Assembly (NCBI GenBank): GCA_041609995.1
Contig: JBFIPU010000001.1
Span: forward strand, 49,877 to 113,876
Direction: 5' to 3'
DNA: 64,000 bases
Origin: JABDOU01 sp041609995
GTDB taxonomy: Bacteria; Actinomycetota; Acidimicrobiia; Spongiisociales; SHLN01
Shown piece after piece: positions 35,638-44,592 of the stretch. How positions within the stretch are numbered: position 1 is the stretch's first letter; each line of letters opens with the position of its first letter. The notes below the pieces were generated by a model. It worked only from the letters and a program-made list of their open reading frames with translations. It had not been told where the DNA came from and did no database searches. The position numbers and the translations under genes are program-made.

Positions 35638-37443
35638 TCAGAAGCTCTCGTCTGGCAACTCCATGAGCCATCCGGTTTCTGTCTCGGCCAGCCGCCGGCG
35701 ATGCTCGATCTGGGGAAGAACATTGCGGGCGAAGAAGCGGGCCGAGGCGATCTTGCCCTCGTAGAAAGCCCGGTCGCCTTCTGACGCCGTATCCAGGGCC
35801 CGTTCGGCCAGCTCCGCATGTCGGAGCAGCAGCCACCCCAGGATCACCTCACTCAGGCTCTCGAGGAGGTGGTTGGTGTGCAGCCCGGCTTTGTAGAGCT
35901 CGGTCGGCTCGGCTTGCGATGCCAGGGTGTACCCGACCATGGCACCCAGCTGACCCTGGGCGTTCTCGAGCGCCTCGCCGAGCATCTCACGCTCGACAGC
36001 AAACGTGTCCGAGCCCCCCTTCACCAGATCCAGAATCCGCTCCCCGAGCTTGGTGACTGTCCGGCCCTGGTCGCGAATGATCTTGCGGAAGAACAGGTCG
36101 AGCCCCTGAATGCCCGTCGTTCCCTCATACAGGGTGTCGATTTTGGCATCGCGGATGTACTGCTCGATCGGATAGTCCTGCAGGAATCCCGAGCCGCCGA
36201 GGACCTGGAGAGACTGCGCCAGCAGTTCATAAGCCTTTTCGGACGAGTAGCCCTTGACCATGGGCAAAAGCAAGTCGTCGAGGGCGGCCCACTCTTCGTT
36301 CTCGGGCTCGAGCATCTGCTGATCCTGTACCCAGGCGGTGAAGTACAGCAAGGCCCGCATTCCCTCGACATGGGACTTCTGGAGCATCAGCATGCGGCGG
36401 ACATCGGGATGGCGGATGATCTCGACCCGCGGAGCGGTCTTGTCCCGAGCCCGGGTCAGGTCGGCCGACTGGACCCGCTCGCGGGCATACTCGAGCGCAT
36501 TGAGGTACCCGGTCGAGAGGGTTGCGATCGACTTGGTCCCAATCAGCATGCGGGCGGCCTCGATCACGTGAAACATCTGCTTGATGCCTTTGTGCTCACC
36601 TCCGACCAGGTACCCAACGGCCGGCGTATCGGTGGTACCGAACGACAACTCGGCGGTGGTGGAGGCCTTGAGCCCCATCTTCTTCTCGACGTTCGTGGCG
36701 AACACACCGTTGCGCTCGCCCAGCGACCCGTCCTCGTTGACGTGGTACTTGGGGACGATGAACATCGAAAGACCCTTGGTTCCGGGACGGGCACCTTCGG
36801 GTCGGGCCAGCACCAGGTGGATGATGTTCTCGCTGAAGTCCTGTTCTCCGGACGTGATGAATCGCTTGACTCCCTCGAGGTGATACACCTCCCCTTCAAT
36901 GTGGATCGCCTTCGTAGTCCCGGCGCCCACGTCCGACCCGGCGTCCGGCTCGGTCAACACCATCGTTCCGCCCCATTGGTGTTCGATCATCGGCTTCACG
37001 AAACGCTCTCGCTGCTCGTCGGTGCCGACCAGATAGAGGACCAGACCCATCAGGCCCCCGGAGACGTAGAAGTAGGCGGCGGGGTTGGCTCCCACCAGCA
37101 GTTCCTGGGCGGCCCACCGCAGTGATGGCGGGGCCCCGTACCCGCCGAGCTCCACCGGGTAGGCCAGTTTGTCCCACCCTCCTTCATAGAAGGCGGCGAG
37201 CGAGGCTTTCAGACTGTCCGGCAGCGTGACCTCGTGACCGGAGTAGACCGGTGGATTCCGATCGGCGTCCTCGAAGCTGGCGGCGAAGTCCTCCAACGAG
37301 AGCCGCTCGACTGCGCGCAGGATATGGCGGGCGGTCTCCACGTCGACCTCCGCGAAGTTGCCCGAGCCGTAGTACTCGTCGCCGTTGTTCGCCTCGAACA
37401 GGTTGAACTCGATATCCCTCAGATTGGTCCTGTAGTGCGTCAT
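35638..37443 (-). CDS. Acyl-CoA dehydrogenase (large, about 600-aa type)
   Basis: A 601-residue acyl-CoA dehydrogenase. Typical FAD-binding and substrate motifs include VLTEPDAGSDVGAGTTKA, RFITSGEQDF and LQVLGGSGFLQDYPIEQYIRDAKI. The long form includes an extra C-terminal domain, as in the 3-methylmercaptopropionyl-CoA dehydrogenase (DmdC) and long-chain FadE relatives. It makes trans-2-enoyl-CoA and passes electrons to ETF. The exact chain length is unknown. No other beta-oxidation gene is directly adjacent; a TetR gene lies 349 bases upstream in divergent orientation and could regulate it. Confidence 0.88.
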   Translation of the reverse strand: MTHYRTNLRDIEFNLFEANNGDEYYGSGNFAEVDVETARHILRAVERLSLEDFAASFEDADRNPPVYSGHEVTLPDSLKASLAAFYEGGWDKLAYPVELGGYGAPPSLRWAAQELLVGANPAAYFYVSGGLMGLVLYLVGTDEQRERFVKPMIEHQWGGTMVLTEPDAGSDVGAGTTKAIHIEGEVYHLEGVKRFITSGEQDFSENIIHLVLARPEGARPGTKGLSMFIVPKYHVNEDGSLGERNGVFATNVEKKMGLKASTTAELSFGTTDTPAVGYLVGGEHKGIKQMFHVIEAARMLIGTKSIATLSTGYLNALEYARERVQSADLTRARDKTAPRVEIIRHPDVRRMLMLQKSHVEGMRALLYFTAWVQDQQMLEPENEEWAALDDLLLPMVKGYSSEKAYELLAQSLQVLGGSGFLQDYPIEQYIRDAKIDTLYEGTTGIQGLDLFFRKIIRDQGRTVTKLGERILDLVKGGSDTFAVEREMLGEALENAQGQLGAMVGYTLASQAEPTELYKAGLHTNHLLESLSEVILGWLLLRHAELAERALDTASEGDRAFYEGKIASARFFARNVLPQIEHRRRLAETETGWLMELPDESF

Positions 37444-37601
37444 GGCTCTCGTGGGTCTCGTTTCTCCGATAGGTCTCGAACGTTTCGTCTCACTCGCTTC
37501 ACTCGTCAGGTTCGACGGTATCCGTCGGTCAGCCGAGCACTAGGGGATTAGTGCGCTTTCACCGGCATGAACCGGTGACAACCCTCCCGACTCCCCGTCG
37601 T

Positions 37602-37634
37602 CGCTGTGTCATCGCTGTGTCATCGCTGTGTCAT
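37602..37634 (+). repeat. Three tandem copies of an 11-base repeat
   Basis: CGCTGTGTCAT occurs three times head to tail (37602-37612, 37613-37623, 37624-37634), with no mismatch. It sits in the promoter region between the acyl-CoA dehydrogenase and TetR genes and could be a helically phased binding site, since 11 bases is close to one turn. Confidence 0.8.
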
Positions 37635-37661
37635 CGGCTGGAACGCAAATAAGCTCCAGTT

Positions 37662-37705
37662 CAATTTTGACTATATGCTCTATTTTATACGATAACTCAA
37701 AATTG
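37662..37705. promoter_or_regulatory. 9-bp inverted repeat in an AT-rich promoter island
   Basis: CAATTTTGA (37662-37670) and TCAAAATTG (37697-37705) are perfect inverted copies 26 bases apart. The segment between them is AT-rich (TATATG, TATTTTATAC), so it may carry promoter elements flanked by an operator. Binding protein unknown. Confidence 0.4.
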
Positions 37706-37792
37706 GGGGGAGGTATTCCCCATGATCATCACTACGGATCCGCGGGCTTCGGCTAGGTTGCTCACGCCGGAAGCCTCAGCCGGTTATCGGGC

Positions 37793-38392
37793 GTGACCGA
37801 GTTCATCGTCGACACCACACAACACACGGACAACCGCATGGCACGATACAAAGTGGGAATCGAAACCCGGGAGCGGATCCTCGAAGCCACTCGGACATTG
37901 CTCGGCGAGGTGGGCGTGGAGGGAATCACCCTGAAGGCGATCACGGATCGGGCCGGCGTTCGGGCTGGATCCTTCTACAACCTGTTCGACACCAAGGAGG
38001 CCGCGGTGTTCACGGTCGTGCGGGAGGCGATCACCGCCATCGACCCGGGCAGCGAGGGGACCGAGACGCTGGACGACCTGGTCGACGCGTATGTGAACTT
38101 CATGACCAAGCAATCATCGATGGCGCAGGTGTACTTGCAAGTGGCGGTGACCGCCACCCGGAACAATGATTCGATCCGCAAGCGCTTCGCCAAGGGACAG
38201 CAGTATCGCATCGAGCGCTTCACCGAGGCGCTCCGGCGGGAGCTCCCGCAGCTGTCCGAAGAAGAGGCCCGGGCCCGGGTGGAACGCCTGATTGCCGCGC
38301 TCAACGGATTTGGGATTGCCCTTCTCATCGACCCCGGCTTCGACCTGGCGGGCAATACGAAGCGGATGCTGGAGCTGACGAGACAGACATGA
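37793..38392 (+). CDS. TetR family transcriptional regulator
   Basis: A 199-residue regulator with an N-terminal TetR helix-turn-helix (RERILEATRTLLGEVGVEGITLKAITDRAGVRAGSFYNLF). The C-terminal ligand domain is not assignable. The GTG at 37793 gives a 15-residue leader; an ATG at 37838 (MARYKVGIETRERIL) is a plausible alternative, as neither has a clear ribosome site. The stop overlaps the ABC ATPase start (ATGA), so it likely controls that exporter. Confidence 0.85.
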   Translation: MTEFIVDTTQHTDNRMARYKVGIETRERILEATRTLLGEVGVEGITLKAITDRAGVRAGSFYNLFDTKEAAVFTVVREAITAIDPGSEGTETLDDLVDAYVNFMTKQSSMAQVYLQVAVTATRNNDSIRKRFAKGQQYRIERFTEALRRELPQLSEEEARARVERLIAALNGFGIALLIDPGFDLAGNTKRMLELTRQT

Positions 38393-39282
38393 CAGCCATC
38401 ATCGAAACCCGGGGCTTGACCAAGTTCTACGGTCCGACCCGGGGAGTGGAAGACCTCAACCTGTCGATCGAACCGGGGCAGGTGTTCGGTTTTCTCGGGC
38501 CGAACGGGGCCGGGAAGACAACGACATTCCGTCTCCTCATGGATCTCTTGCGGCCGACCAGTGGGACCGCCACCGTGTTTGGCCTCGATGTGCGCGACCA
38601 TTCCCGAGAGATCCGCAGCCGGACAGGATTCATGCCCGGCGACTTCGCCTTGTACAGCCGCATGACCGGCGAACAGACCATCGAGTTCTTCGCCGCCATC
38701 CGCAAATCCGACGCCGTCGGCCAGGCCCGTCGGCTCGCCGAGCGTCTCGACCTCGACCTGGGCGTGCAGGTTCGCAACTACTCCACCGGCAACCGCCAGA
38801 AGCTCGGGCTCGTTCAAGCCTTCATGCACCAGCCAGAGCTGTTGATCCTCGACGAGCCCACCGGGGGACTGGACCCGATCATCCAGCAGGAGTTCTATGG
38901 CCTGGTGGCCGAAACCGTCGCATATGGGGCCACCGTCTTCCTCTCTTCCCACGTGCTCCCGGAGGTCGAACGCGTGGCCGACCGGGTCGCCGTCATCCGC
39001 CACGGCACTCTCGTCCGGGTCGACGAGGTCGGCGCATTCAAGCGCACGGCCAGCCGGGTGCTCAGCTTCACGTTTGCCCAGCCCGTGACCGACGTGGAAT
39101 TCTCGGACATCGACGGCGTCACCGCCGTCCATAGCGAGGGCAACAGAGTAGAAGTCACCACCACAGGCTCCCTCGATCCGATCATCAAGGCGGCGGCGAG
39201 CCACGAGGTCGTCGACCTCGAAACCGGCGAAGGAGAGCTGGAAGACGCCTTCCTCTCGCTGTATCAGGACGACGAGACATGA
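38389..39282 (+). CDS. ABC transporter ATP-binding protein
   Basis: A 297-residue ATPase of the drug/antibiotic export type. Walker A is GPNGAGKTT (residues 37-45), the signature is YSTGNRQKLGLVQAF and Walker B is LLILDEPTGGLDP, followed by the switch histidine in SSHVLPEVERV. The C-terminal 70 residues are the usual extension of this class. It overlaps the TetR gene and the permease gene by four bases each. Confidence 0.92.
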   Translation: MTAIIETRGLTKFYGPTRGVEDLNLSIEPGQVFGFLGPNGAGKTTTFRLLMDLLRPTSGTATVFGLDVRDHSREIRSRTGFMPGDFALYSRMTGEQTIEFFAAIRKSDAVGQARRLAERLDLDLGVQVRNYSTGNRQKLGLVQAFMHQPELLILDEPTGGLDPIIQQEFYGLVAETVAYGATVFLSSHVLPEVERVADRVAVIRHGTLVRVDEVGAFKRTASRVLSFTFAQPVTDVEFSDIDGVTAVHSEGNRVEVTTTGSLDPIIKAAASHEVVDLETGEGELEDAFLSLYQDDET

Positions 39283-40079
39283 TCCGGACTCTTGTCGGGA
39301 AGAGCGTCTGGGAGCGTCGCAAGCCGCTGCTGTGGTGGACGATCGGGATGGCGCTATACGTGGTTCTCAACGTGGCCTTCTTCCCTTCGCTGCGGGAGGA
39401 GTCGTTCGACGAGATATTCGAGACGGTTCCGGAGGCCATGCTCGCCGCGTTCGGCATCCAGGACATCGCGGCTCTCGCCACCGGCGTCGGCTACGTCAAC
39501 AGCCAGCTCTATGACGGCTTCGGAACAATCCTGGTGGCGGCCTGGGCCATCGCCATTGGCGCCACCACCATTTCCAACGAAGAGGACTCGAAGACGATGG
39601 ACATGCTGCTGTCGCTCCCCGTGGAGCGTTGGAAGGTGGTAGTAGACAAATGGGCCGCCATGTCGGGCCTGCTGATCGGATTGGCGGCCTCCATCGGCCT
39701 CGTACTGGCGTTGTCAAACCCGATCTGGGACCTCCAGCTCACGGCGGCGGGCTTGCTCTGGGTCAACGTTGGGCTGGCGCTGTTGGCAATCCTGTTCGGA
39801 TCCCTGGCCCTGGCCGTCTCGGCAGTGACCGGCCGCAAAGGGCTTGCGATAGGGTTGAGCGGCGGCTTGATGGCGCTGCTCTTCCTCCTCTACGGGCTCG
39901 GGGCGGTGGTCGAGGCGCTGGACCCCTGGCGGGTGGTCTCCCCGTTCTATTGGTACCTGAACAGCATCCCTCTTGCCGGCGACGTCTCCTGGCCCGGATA
40001 TGCGGGCATGGCCATCTTCACCCTCGCGTTCCTGGGATTGGCGGTGTGGGGATTCGACCGAAGGGACGTCGGCGTCTAG
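39279..40079 (+). CDS. ABC-2 type transporter permease
   Basis: A 266-residue permease with about six membrane segments (for example LLWWTIGMALYVVLNVAFF, GLLWVNVGLALLAILFGSLAL, GLSGGLMALLFLLYGLGAV). The sequence EDSKTMDMLLSLPVERWKVVVDKW in the loop before the third helix is typical of ABC-2 permeases. It probably exports a hydrophobic or toxic compound sensed by the TetR protein. Substrate not known. Last gene of the three-gene operon. Confidence 0.88.
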   Translation: MIRTLVGKSVWERRKPLLWWTIGMALYVVLNVAFFPSLREESFDEIFETVPEAMLAAFGIQDIAALATGVGYVNSQLYDGFGTILVAAWAIAIGATTISNEEDSKTMDMLLSLPVERWKVVVDKWAAMSGLLIGLAASIGLVLALSNPIWDLQLTAAGLLWVNVGLALLAILFGSLALAVSAVTGRKGLAIGLSGGLMALLFLLYGLGAVVEALDPWRVVSPFYWYLNSIPLAGDVSWPGYAGMAIFTLAFLGLAVWGFDRRDVGV

Positions 40080-40096
40080 AACGCGACGGTGCCCGG

Positions 40097-41449
40097 TCAG
40101 GCGGCGTCCTCTTGCCGCACCTCGAACCGGGGCAAGCGAACCGCAAACACGGTCTCGGATCCGTCGCGGAGGTACTCGATATCTCCTCCCATTGCGACAG
40201 CGAGTTTCTTGGCAACCGCCGTTCCGAGTCCGATCGAACCTTCGGTCAGCGGTGAGTCGGCACGGTGGACGTAGCGCTCGAACAACCGCTCCTCTTGGAG
40301 TTCGCCGACGCCGGGACCCGAATCCCGAACCTCGATGTAGTAGTCGCCCTCGCGAAGCCGTCCCACGATCCGGATCGGGGGAGCACCGTGGTCGACCGCG
40401 TTCGTGATGAGGTTGCGAAGCAGGTGCTTGACCGTTTCCCCGTCGACGTCGATGGGCTCCATCTCTCCTTCAATCGAGATCTCAACTCCCGCTCGCCGAA
40501 AGATGTCGGTGCATTCGGCCAAGAGCCATGATGTCGGTACGGCAGAGGTGGCGAACCGCAGTTGGTCAGCGTCTTGGTCAATGACCAGTAGATCCTCGAT
40601 CATGCGGGTGAGCCGGGCGGCCTCGGTGAGTACGAGCTCGTTGATGCCGTCGAGCATCCCGACATCGATGGAATCCGGTTCCTCGAACGCGTCATCGATC
40701 GCCAGTGTGAAGCCGAGGATGCTCGTGAGGGGCGTCTTCAGCTCGTGGGACAGGCTGGCTATGAACTGATCCTTGGTCGCCACGATCGCCTGCTCCCTCG
40801 CCAGGCGATCTTCCAGCCGGGCACGCTGGAGGTCGCGGCGGGCGGCCACCCGGTAGACGAGCAGCGCCGCCATGGGTATCAGCAGCGCAACGGCCCAGCT
40901 CGTGAGCTGGGCCAGCGACCCGGCCCAGGAGCGTTCGGCTGCGATGCGGGAAGCAGCCGCATCGCGGATCTCGACCGAGACGTCGACCATGCGTGCGAGC
41001 TCCGGCAACACAGCCGCCCGGGCGATCTCGATCGCCTGCGAGGCGCTGACGTCACGTTGGATCCGGTCGATCGCGACACGGATCGGGCGCGGGTCGAGCG
41101 CTTCAGCCCCGACCGGGTCCAGAGACTGGAGGTCTGCGATTCTGAGGTCGAGGGCTTGCACCGTGACGTCGAGATCGGCACCGGCGAGGTCGAGGTCGAC
41201 TCCGACTTCGACACCGTTCTCGGCCGCCTCCCGCAGCACCAGGTAGACGCCCAGATTGGCCTGGGCCACCGAGGCAGCAGTGTTCACCTGCTCCGACGCC
41301 ACCAGGATGTCGGCGTCCAGCCCGACCCGTTCGATCTGAATGCTGCGCGTGAAGAGCATCGATGCTGCCACGAAGAGCCCGACCATGATCGATGTGCCGA
41401 CGATCAGCTTGCCGGGTTTCGGACGCGTAACACGGTTGGTCGCGGCCAT
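40097..41449 (-). CDS. Membrane sensor histidine kinase (orphan)
   Basis: A 450-residue kinase with a first helix at about 14-34, an extracellular region of about 145 residues, a second helix at about 182-200, then HisKA with phospho-acceptor H235 in SLSHELKTPL and an HATPase domain (NLITNAVDHGAPPIRI; DSGPGVGE; GSIGLGTAVAKKLA). I start at the ATG at 41449, just before the first helix; the frame runs on upstream without a ribosome site. No response regulator is adjacent, so its partner lies elsewhere. Signal unknown. Confidence 0.85.
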   Translation of the reverse strand: MAATNRVTRPKPGKLIVGTSIMVGLFVAASMLFTRSIQIERVGLDADILVASEQVNTAASVAQANLGVYLVLREAAENGVEVGVDLDLAGADLDVTVQALDLRIADLQSLDPVGAEALDPRPIRVAIDRIQRDVSASQAIEIARAAVLPELARMVDVSVEIRDAAASRIAAERSWAGSLAQLTSWAVALLIPMAALLVYRVAARRDLQRARLEDRLAREQAIVATKDQFIASLSHELKTPLTSILGFTLAIDDAFEEPDSIDVGMLDGINELVLTEAARLTRMIEDLLVIDQDADQLRFATSAVPTSWLLAECTDIFRRAGVEISIEGEMEPIDVDGETVKHLLRNLITNAVDHGAPPIRIVGRLREGDYYIEVRDSGPGVGELQEERLFERYVHRADSPLTEGSIGLGTAVAKKLAVAMGGDIEYLRDGSETVFAVRLPRFEVRQEDAA

Positions 41450-41522
41450 AGCTACTTGATCGGAGCAAAGGAACGCGATCTGAAGCTCTATAGGTAGTGG
41501 CCCATCGTCCGATGAACACTGG

Positions 41523-42485
41523 ATGCAACTGCGCGACATGATCAGGCTGACCCTCCCCTTGATCCTGGTCACCGTCATGGGGATTCCGGCTGCCTCCCGG
41601 GCCGATTCGGATTGTGACGAAGCCATCCGGGACATCAACGAGGAGCGACAAGAAACGGTTCTGGATATCAACCGAGAGCCGACGCGGCTGGAGCGCCGCC
41701 TGTCCGAAACGTCTGATCGGCAGACTGCCATCCAGAACCACCAGACGGCAATATCGAAGATCGATGAGGAAGCGTCCAAAGGTGTGCGCGAGGTGACCGA
41801 GGCTGCGTCCGAGTGCCCCGATCACACCGGTGTGCAGTCGGCGTTCGCAGCCGCCATCTCGACCATCACCAACACTGAAAGCGCGGCGATCAACTCCGCC
41901 AACCGGCTGTACGAGGCGTGGCAGCAAGCCCAGGTACCCCCGACTACGACCACGACCACCACCACGACCACCACGACCACGACCACCACCACGACGACGA
42001 GTACGATGCCCCCTCCTCCGTCGCCGACCTCCACCACCTCTACAACCACGACCACCCAGGTGCTCCCAGCCGCCCCGCCGCCTACCACCGCCCCGCCGAC
42101 GACGGCCGCCCCGGCACCGGCACCGGCACCGAACCCCGAGCCAGCCGGGGAGAGCGCCGCCGTAGCGAGTCGAGATGGGGCGCGCCTCATCGCCACCGGT
42201 GTCAGTCCTCCGGCTGAAGCCATCGAGGTGGGAGCCGCCACCGAGAATGTCCCGGCCGAAACCAGCCCGGTAGTGGCGACAAACCTGGGGCTGGCCCTCC
42301 GAACGTTCCTGCCGGCCGACGTGACTGTGGCCGTTTTGAGCCCGCTGGTCGTTCTGGAGATGCTGCTGCGGGCGTTCACCGCAGCCGGAAGTCAGGTCTT
42401 CCTACCCAGCATCCTGCTCACGTTGTTCGTCGCGGCCGTCCTAAACCGACGGGACAAAAAGGCGCTGCTCGACCTCACATCGTGA
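41523..42485 (+). CDS. Secreted Thr/Pro-rich coiled-coil protein of unknown function
   Basis: A 320-residue protein with a signal peptide (IRLTLPLILVTVMGIPAASRA), a helical region with heptad-like charge pattern (about 30-130), a threonine-rich spacer with a run of 18 threonines encoded by ACC/ACG repeats (near 41940-42003), a Pro/Ala stretch and a final membrane helix (about 290-305), then a basic tail. The spacer probably crosses the cell wall. The threonine run can slip during replication. Divergent from the sensor kinase gene, 74 bases apart, so the two may be linked functionally. Confidence 0.7.
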   Translation: MQLRDMIRLTLPLILVTVMGIPAASRADSDCDEAIRDINEERQETVLDINREPTRLERRLSETSDRQTAIQNHQTAISKIDEEASKGVREVTEAASECPDHTGVQSAFAAAISTITNTESAAINSANRLYEAWQQAQVPPTTTTTTTTTTTTTTTTTTTSTMPPPPSPTSTTSTTTTTQVLPAAPPPTTAPPTTAAPAPAPAPNPEPAGESAAVASRDGARLIATGVSPPAEAIEVGAATENVPAETSPVVATNLGLALRTFLPADVTVAVLSPLVVLEMLLRAFTAAGSQVFLPSILLTLFVAAVLNRRDKKALLDLTS

Positions 42486-43449
42486 GAACGAGTTTGCCCG
42501 TCGCCTGCCGGGCCGCGATGACTCCCAATGCCTCCTTGGCATCCTCCAACCGATACGAGGCGGAAACCGGCGGATCGATGAGCCCCTCGTCCAGCAGCGA
42601 AGCGATATCAGCGAAGTTCCGCGCCGACAGGGCCGGGTCGCGGGCCACGAACGAGCCCCAGAACACGCCGACGATCGACGCTCCTTTGAGCAGTGGCAGA
42701 TTGAGCGCGAGGGACGGGATGTCTCCTGCAGCGAAGCCGACCACCAGGTACCGGCCGCCCCAGGCAATCGAACGGAACGCCGGCTCGGCAAATGGGCCTC
42801 CAACGGGGTCGTAGATGACATCAGGCCCAGCGCCGGACGTGATCTCCTTGAGCGCCGCCCGTAGGTCGTCCGCGGCGTAGTCGATCGTGTGATCGGCGCC
42901 CTGGGCGCGGGCGAAGTCGGCCTTCTCGCTGCTCGACACAGCGGCGACCACGGTCGCCCCCATCGCCTTGCCGAGCTGCACAGCGGCGCTGCCCACCCCG
43001 CCGGCCGCACCCAACACCAGCATCGTTTCGCCGGGCTGCAGATCGGCCCGTTGTTTCAGCGCGTGGTAACTGGTGCCGTAGATCATGGCCAATCCGGCTG
43101 CCCGCGAGAATTCGAGGCCGGGCGGCATGCGGATCAAGCGGGCCGGCTCGATCGCAATCTGCTCTGCGAAGGCCCCGGTGTCAGAGATGAAGATGGCCGC
43201 ATCGCCCACGGACCATCCCTCTACCTCGGCGCCGACCTGCTCGATGACCCCGGCACCTTCGACACCGGGAACGAAAGGGGTGGGTGGCTTGAATTGGTAC
43301 TCCCCCTGCATCATCAGAATGTCGGGAAAGTTGATCCCGGCCGCCCGGACCCCGATCAATACCTGAGCCGAGCCGGGCTCTGGATCCGGCACCTCTCTGA
43401 CCGCCGCCTGCTGCCAGGGGCCGAACTCCTCGACGACGAGTGCTTTCAC
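42475..43449 (-). CDS. Zinc-independent quinone oxidoreductase (MDR family)
   Basis: A 324-residue NADPH:quinone oxidoreductase-like protein. NADPH-binding LVLGAAGGVGSAAVQLGKAMGA and the start VKALVVEEFGPWQ fit the family; the zinc-ligand residues of alcohol dehydrogenases are absent. The GTG overlaps the MaoC-gene stop (GTGA), so the two are coupled. Family members reduce quinones or enoyl substrates; the actual substrate is unknown. The 3' end overlaps the secreted-protein gene by 11 bases in convergent orientation. Confidence 0.87.
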   Translation of the reverse strand: MKALVVEEFGPWQQAAVREVPDPEPGSAQVLIGVRAAGINFPDILMMQGEYQFKPPTPFVPGVEGAGVIEQVGAEVEGWSVGDAAIFISDTGAFAEQIAIEPARLIRMPPGLEFSRAAGLAMIYGTSYHALKQRADLQPGETMLVLGAAGGVGSAAVQLGKAMGATVVAAVSSSEKADFARAQGADHTIDYAADDLRAALKEITSGAGPDVIYDPVGGPFAEPAFRSIAWGGRYLVVGFAAGDIPSLALNLPLLKGASIVGVFWGSFVARDPALSARNFADIASLLDEGLIDPPVSASYRLEDAKEALGVIAARQATGKLVLTM

Positions 43450-43910
43450 GTCGCGGCGACGCCCATACCGAGCCATTCCGCGATGAGGGCCGGCTTGTCC
43501 TCGCCTTTGATCTCCACGGTGATCTCATACTTGACGAGGTATCGACCGCGTCCCTTCTCGGTCACGTCGACGACCTTGGCCCTCGCCCGGATCCAGCTTC
43601 CCACCCTCACCGGTTGCAGAAACCGCACCTTGTCCAGACCGTAGTTGATTCCCATCACGACGTGCTCCGGAAGCAGAATCAGCTCGCTGCAGAGGTAGGT
43701 CAGAAGTGACAGTGTCAGGAACCCATGGGCGATCGTCGCGCCGAACAGGGTCTCGGCGGCCGCCTCCGGATCGACGTGGATGAACTGATGATCGAGCGTG
43801 ACATCGGCGAACTGGTCGATGCGATCCTGATCGATGTGGAGCCACTCGGATGGCCCGAATTCCGCGCCGATGTAGGTCGAAAGTTCGTCTGCTGGGACGA
43901 GTTTGGCCAC
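43446..43910 (-). CDS. MaoC-like (R)-specific enoyl hydratase-type protein
   Basis: A 154-residue hotdog-fold protein of the MaoC family, NodN-like type. The catalytic D/H motif is visible as DVTLDHQFIHVDPEAA and FGATIAHGFLTLSLL. Family members hydrate 2-enoyl-CoA or act on related thioesters. Coupled with the quinone/enoyl oxidoreductase downstream, this suggests fatty-acyl or polyketide-like chemistry. Normal length for the family. Confidence 0.87.
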   Translation of the reverse strand: MAKLVPADELSTYIGAEFGPSEWLHIDQDRIDQFADVTLDHQFIHVDPEAAAETLFGATIAHGFLTLSLLTYLCSELILLPEHVVMGINYGLDKVRFLQPVRVGSWIRARAKVVDVTEKGRGRYLVKYEITVEIKGEDKPALIAEWLGMGVAAT

Positions 43911-43939
43911 GGCAACTCCCAGGTCGGCGTGCGGCGAGC

Positions 43940-44521
43940 TTACCGGACCGGGTGATCCCCCTCCGCCAGGGATCGATATTCGTCAACGGTATTGACATCG
44001 AGCGGCCGGGGCCCGGCCGCCTGTACCCGGGCCAGCCGCGGGTCTTCACTCAGCAGGCCGAAAACGAACCGGTCGGGCGCCTCTTGCGGGAGGTCCGAGA
44101 TCAACTCGCTCGAGAGCCCCCAGGGGTGACCGGCTCCGTCCAGGTATTCGGTCATAACCCCCCACGCACCCCGTCCCAACTCGGCACCCACCGCCTCGAT
44201 CGCCTCCGATGTCACGTTCGGCTGATCGGCGACCAACACGACGACGGGTGTGTGCAGTTCGGCCAAACCGGCCCGAAGCGAGGAAAAGGTGCCCGACTCG
44301 TAAGAAGCGTTGTACACCGGCTGCGCACAGGTTCCGGCCAACGTACCGGTCACCTGGGCAGCGTTGGCACCGGTCACGACAATCACCGTTTCGGCGTTGG
44401 CTGAGCACGCTGCGTCCACGACCCGGCGCACCATCGGCACTCCCCCTACGGGCAACATCTGCTTGGGCCGGCCCATGCGGGACGCCAGTCCGGCGGCCAG
44501 AATCACTACGCCGTATGCCAC
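43940..44521 (-). CDS. MocA/MobA-like nucleotidyltransferase
   Basis: A 193-residue NTP transferase with the signature VVILAAGLASRMGRPKQMLPVGG and the metal-binding VVLVADQPNVTSE. This pattern is typical of molybdenum cofactor cytidylyltransferase (MocA) and relatives. It lies divergent from a sulfite-oxidase-like molybdoenzyme gene, which supports a molybdenum-cofactor role, although that enzyme class usually takes unmodified MPT cofactor. It could instead serve a xanthine-dehydrogenase-type enzyme elsewhere. Confidence 0.75.
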   Translation of the reverse strand: MAYGVVILAAGLASRMGRPKQMLPVGGVPMVRRVVDAACSANAETVIVVTGANAAQVTGTLAGTCAQPVYNASYESGTFSSLRAGLAELHTPVVVLVADQPNVTSEAIEAVGAELGRGAWGVMTEYLDGAGHPWGLSSELISDLPQEAPDRFVFGLLSEDPRLARVQAAGPRPLDVNTVDEYRSLAEGDHPVR

Positions 44522-44592
44522 GCGTCCAGGCTACCGGTACCTCGAATAGCCTTTGCGGGAACCAACCATCGGTCGCAGGCGTTGAACCGAAG

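Larger units (their letters stand above)
37444..37792. other. Divergent intergenic region with AT-rich island
   Basis: This 349-base gap separates the acyl-CoA dehydrogenase and TetR genes. It holds a 7-bp dyad (TCACCGG/CCGGTGA near 37559-37578), a triple direct repeat and an AT-rich segment (about 37655-37705) that is unusual for the window. The promoters of both flanking genes should lie here. No open frame is supported. Confidence 0.5.
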
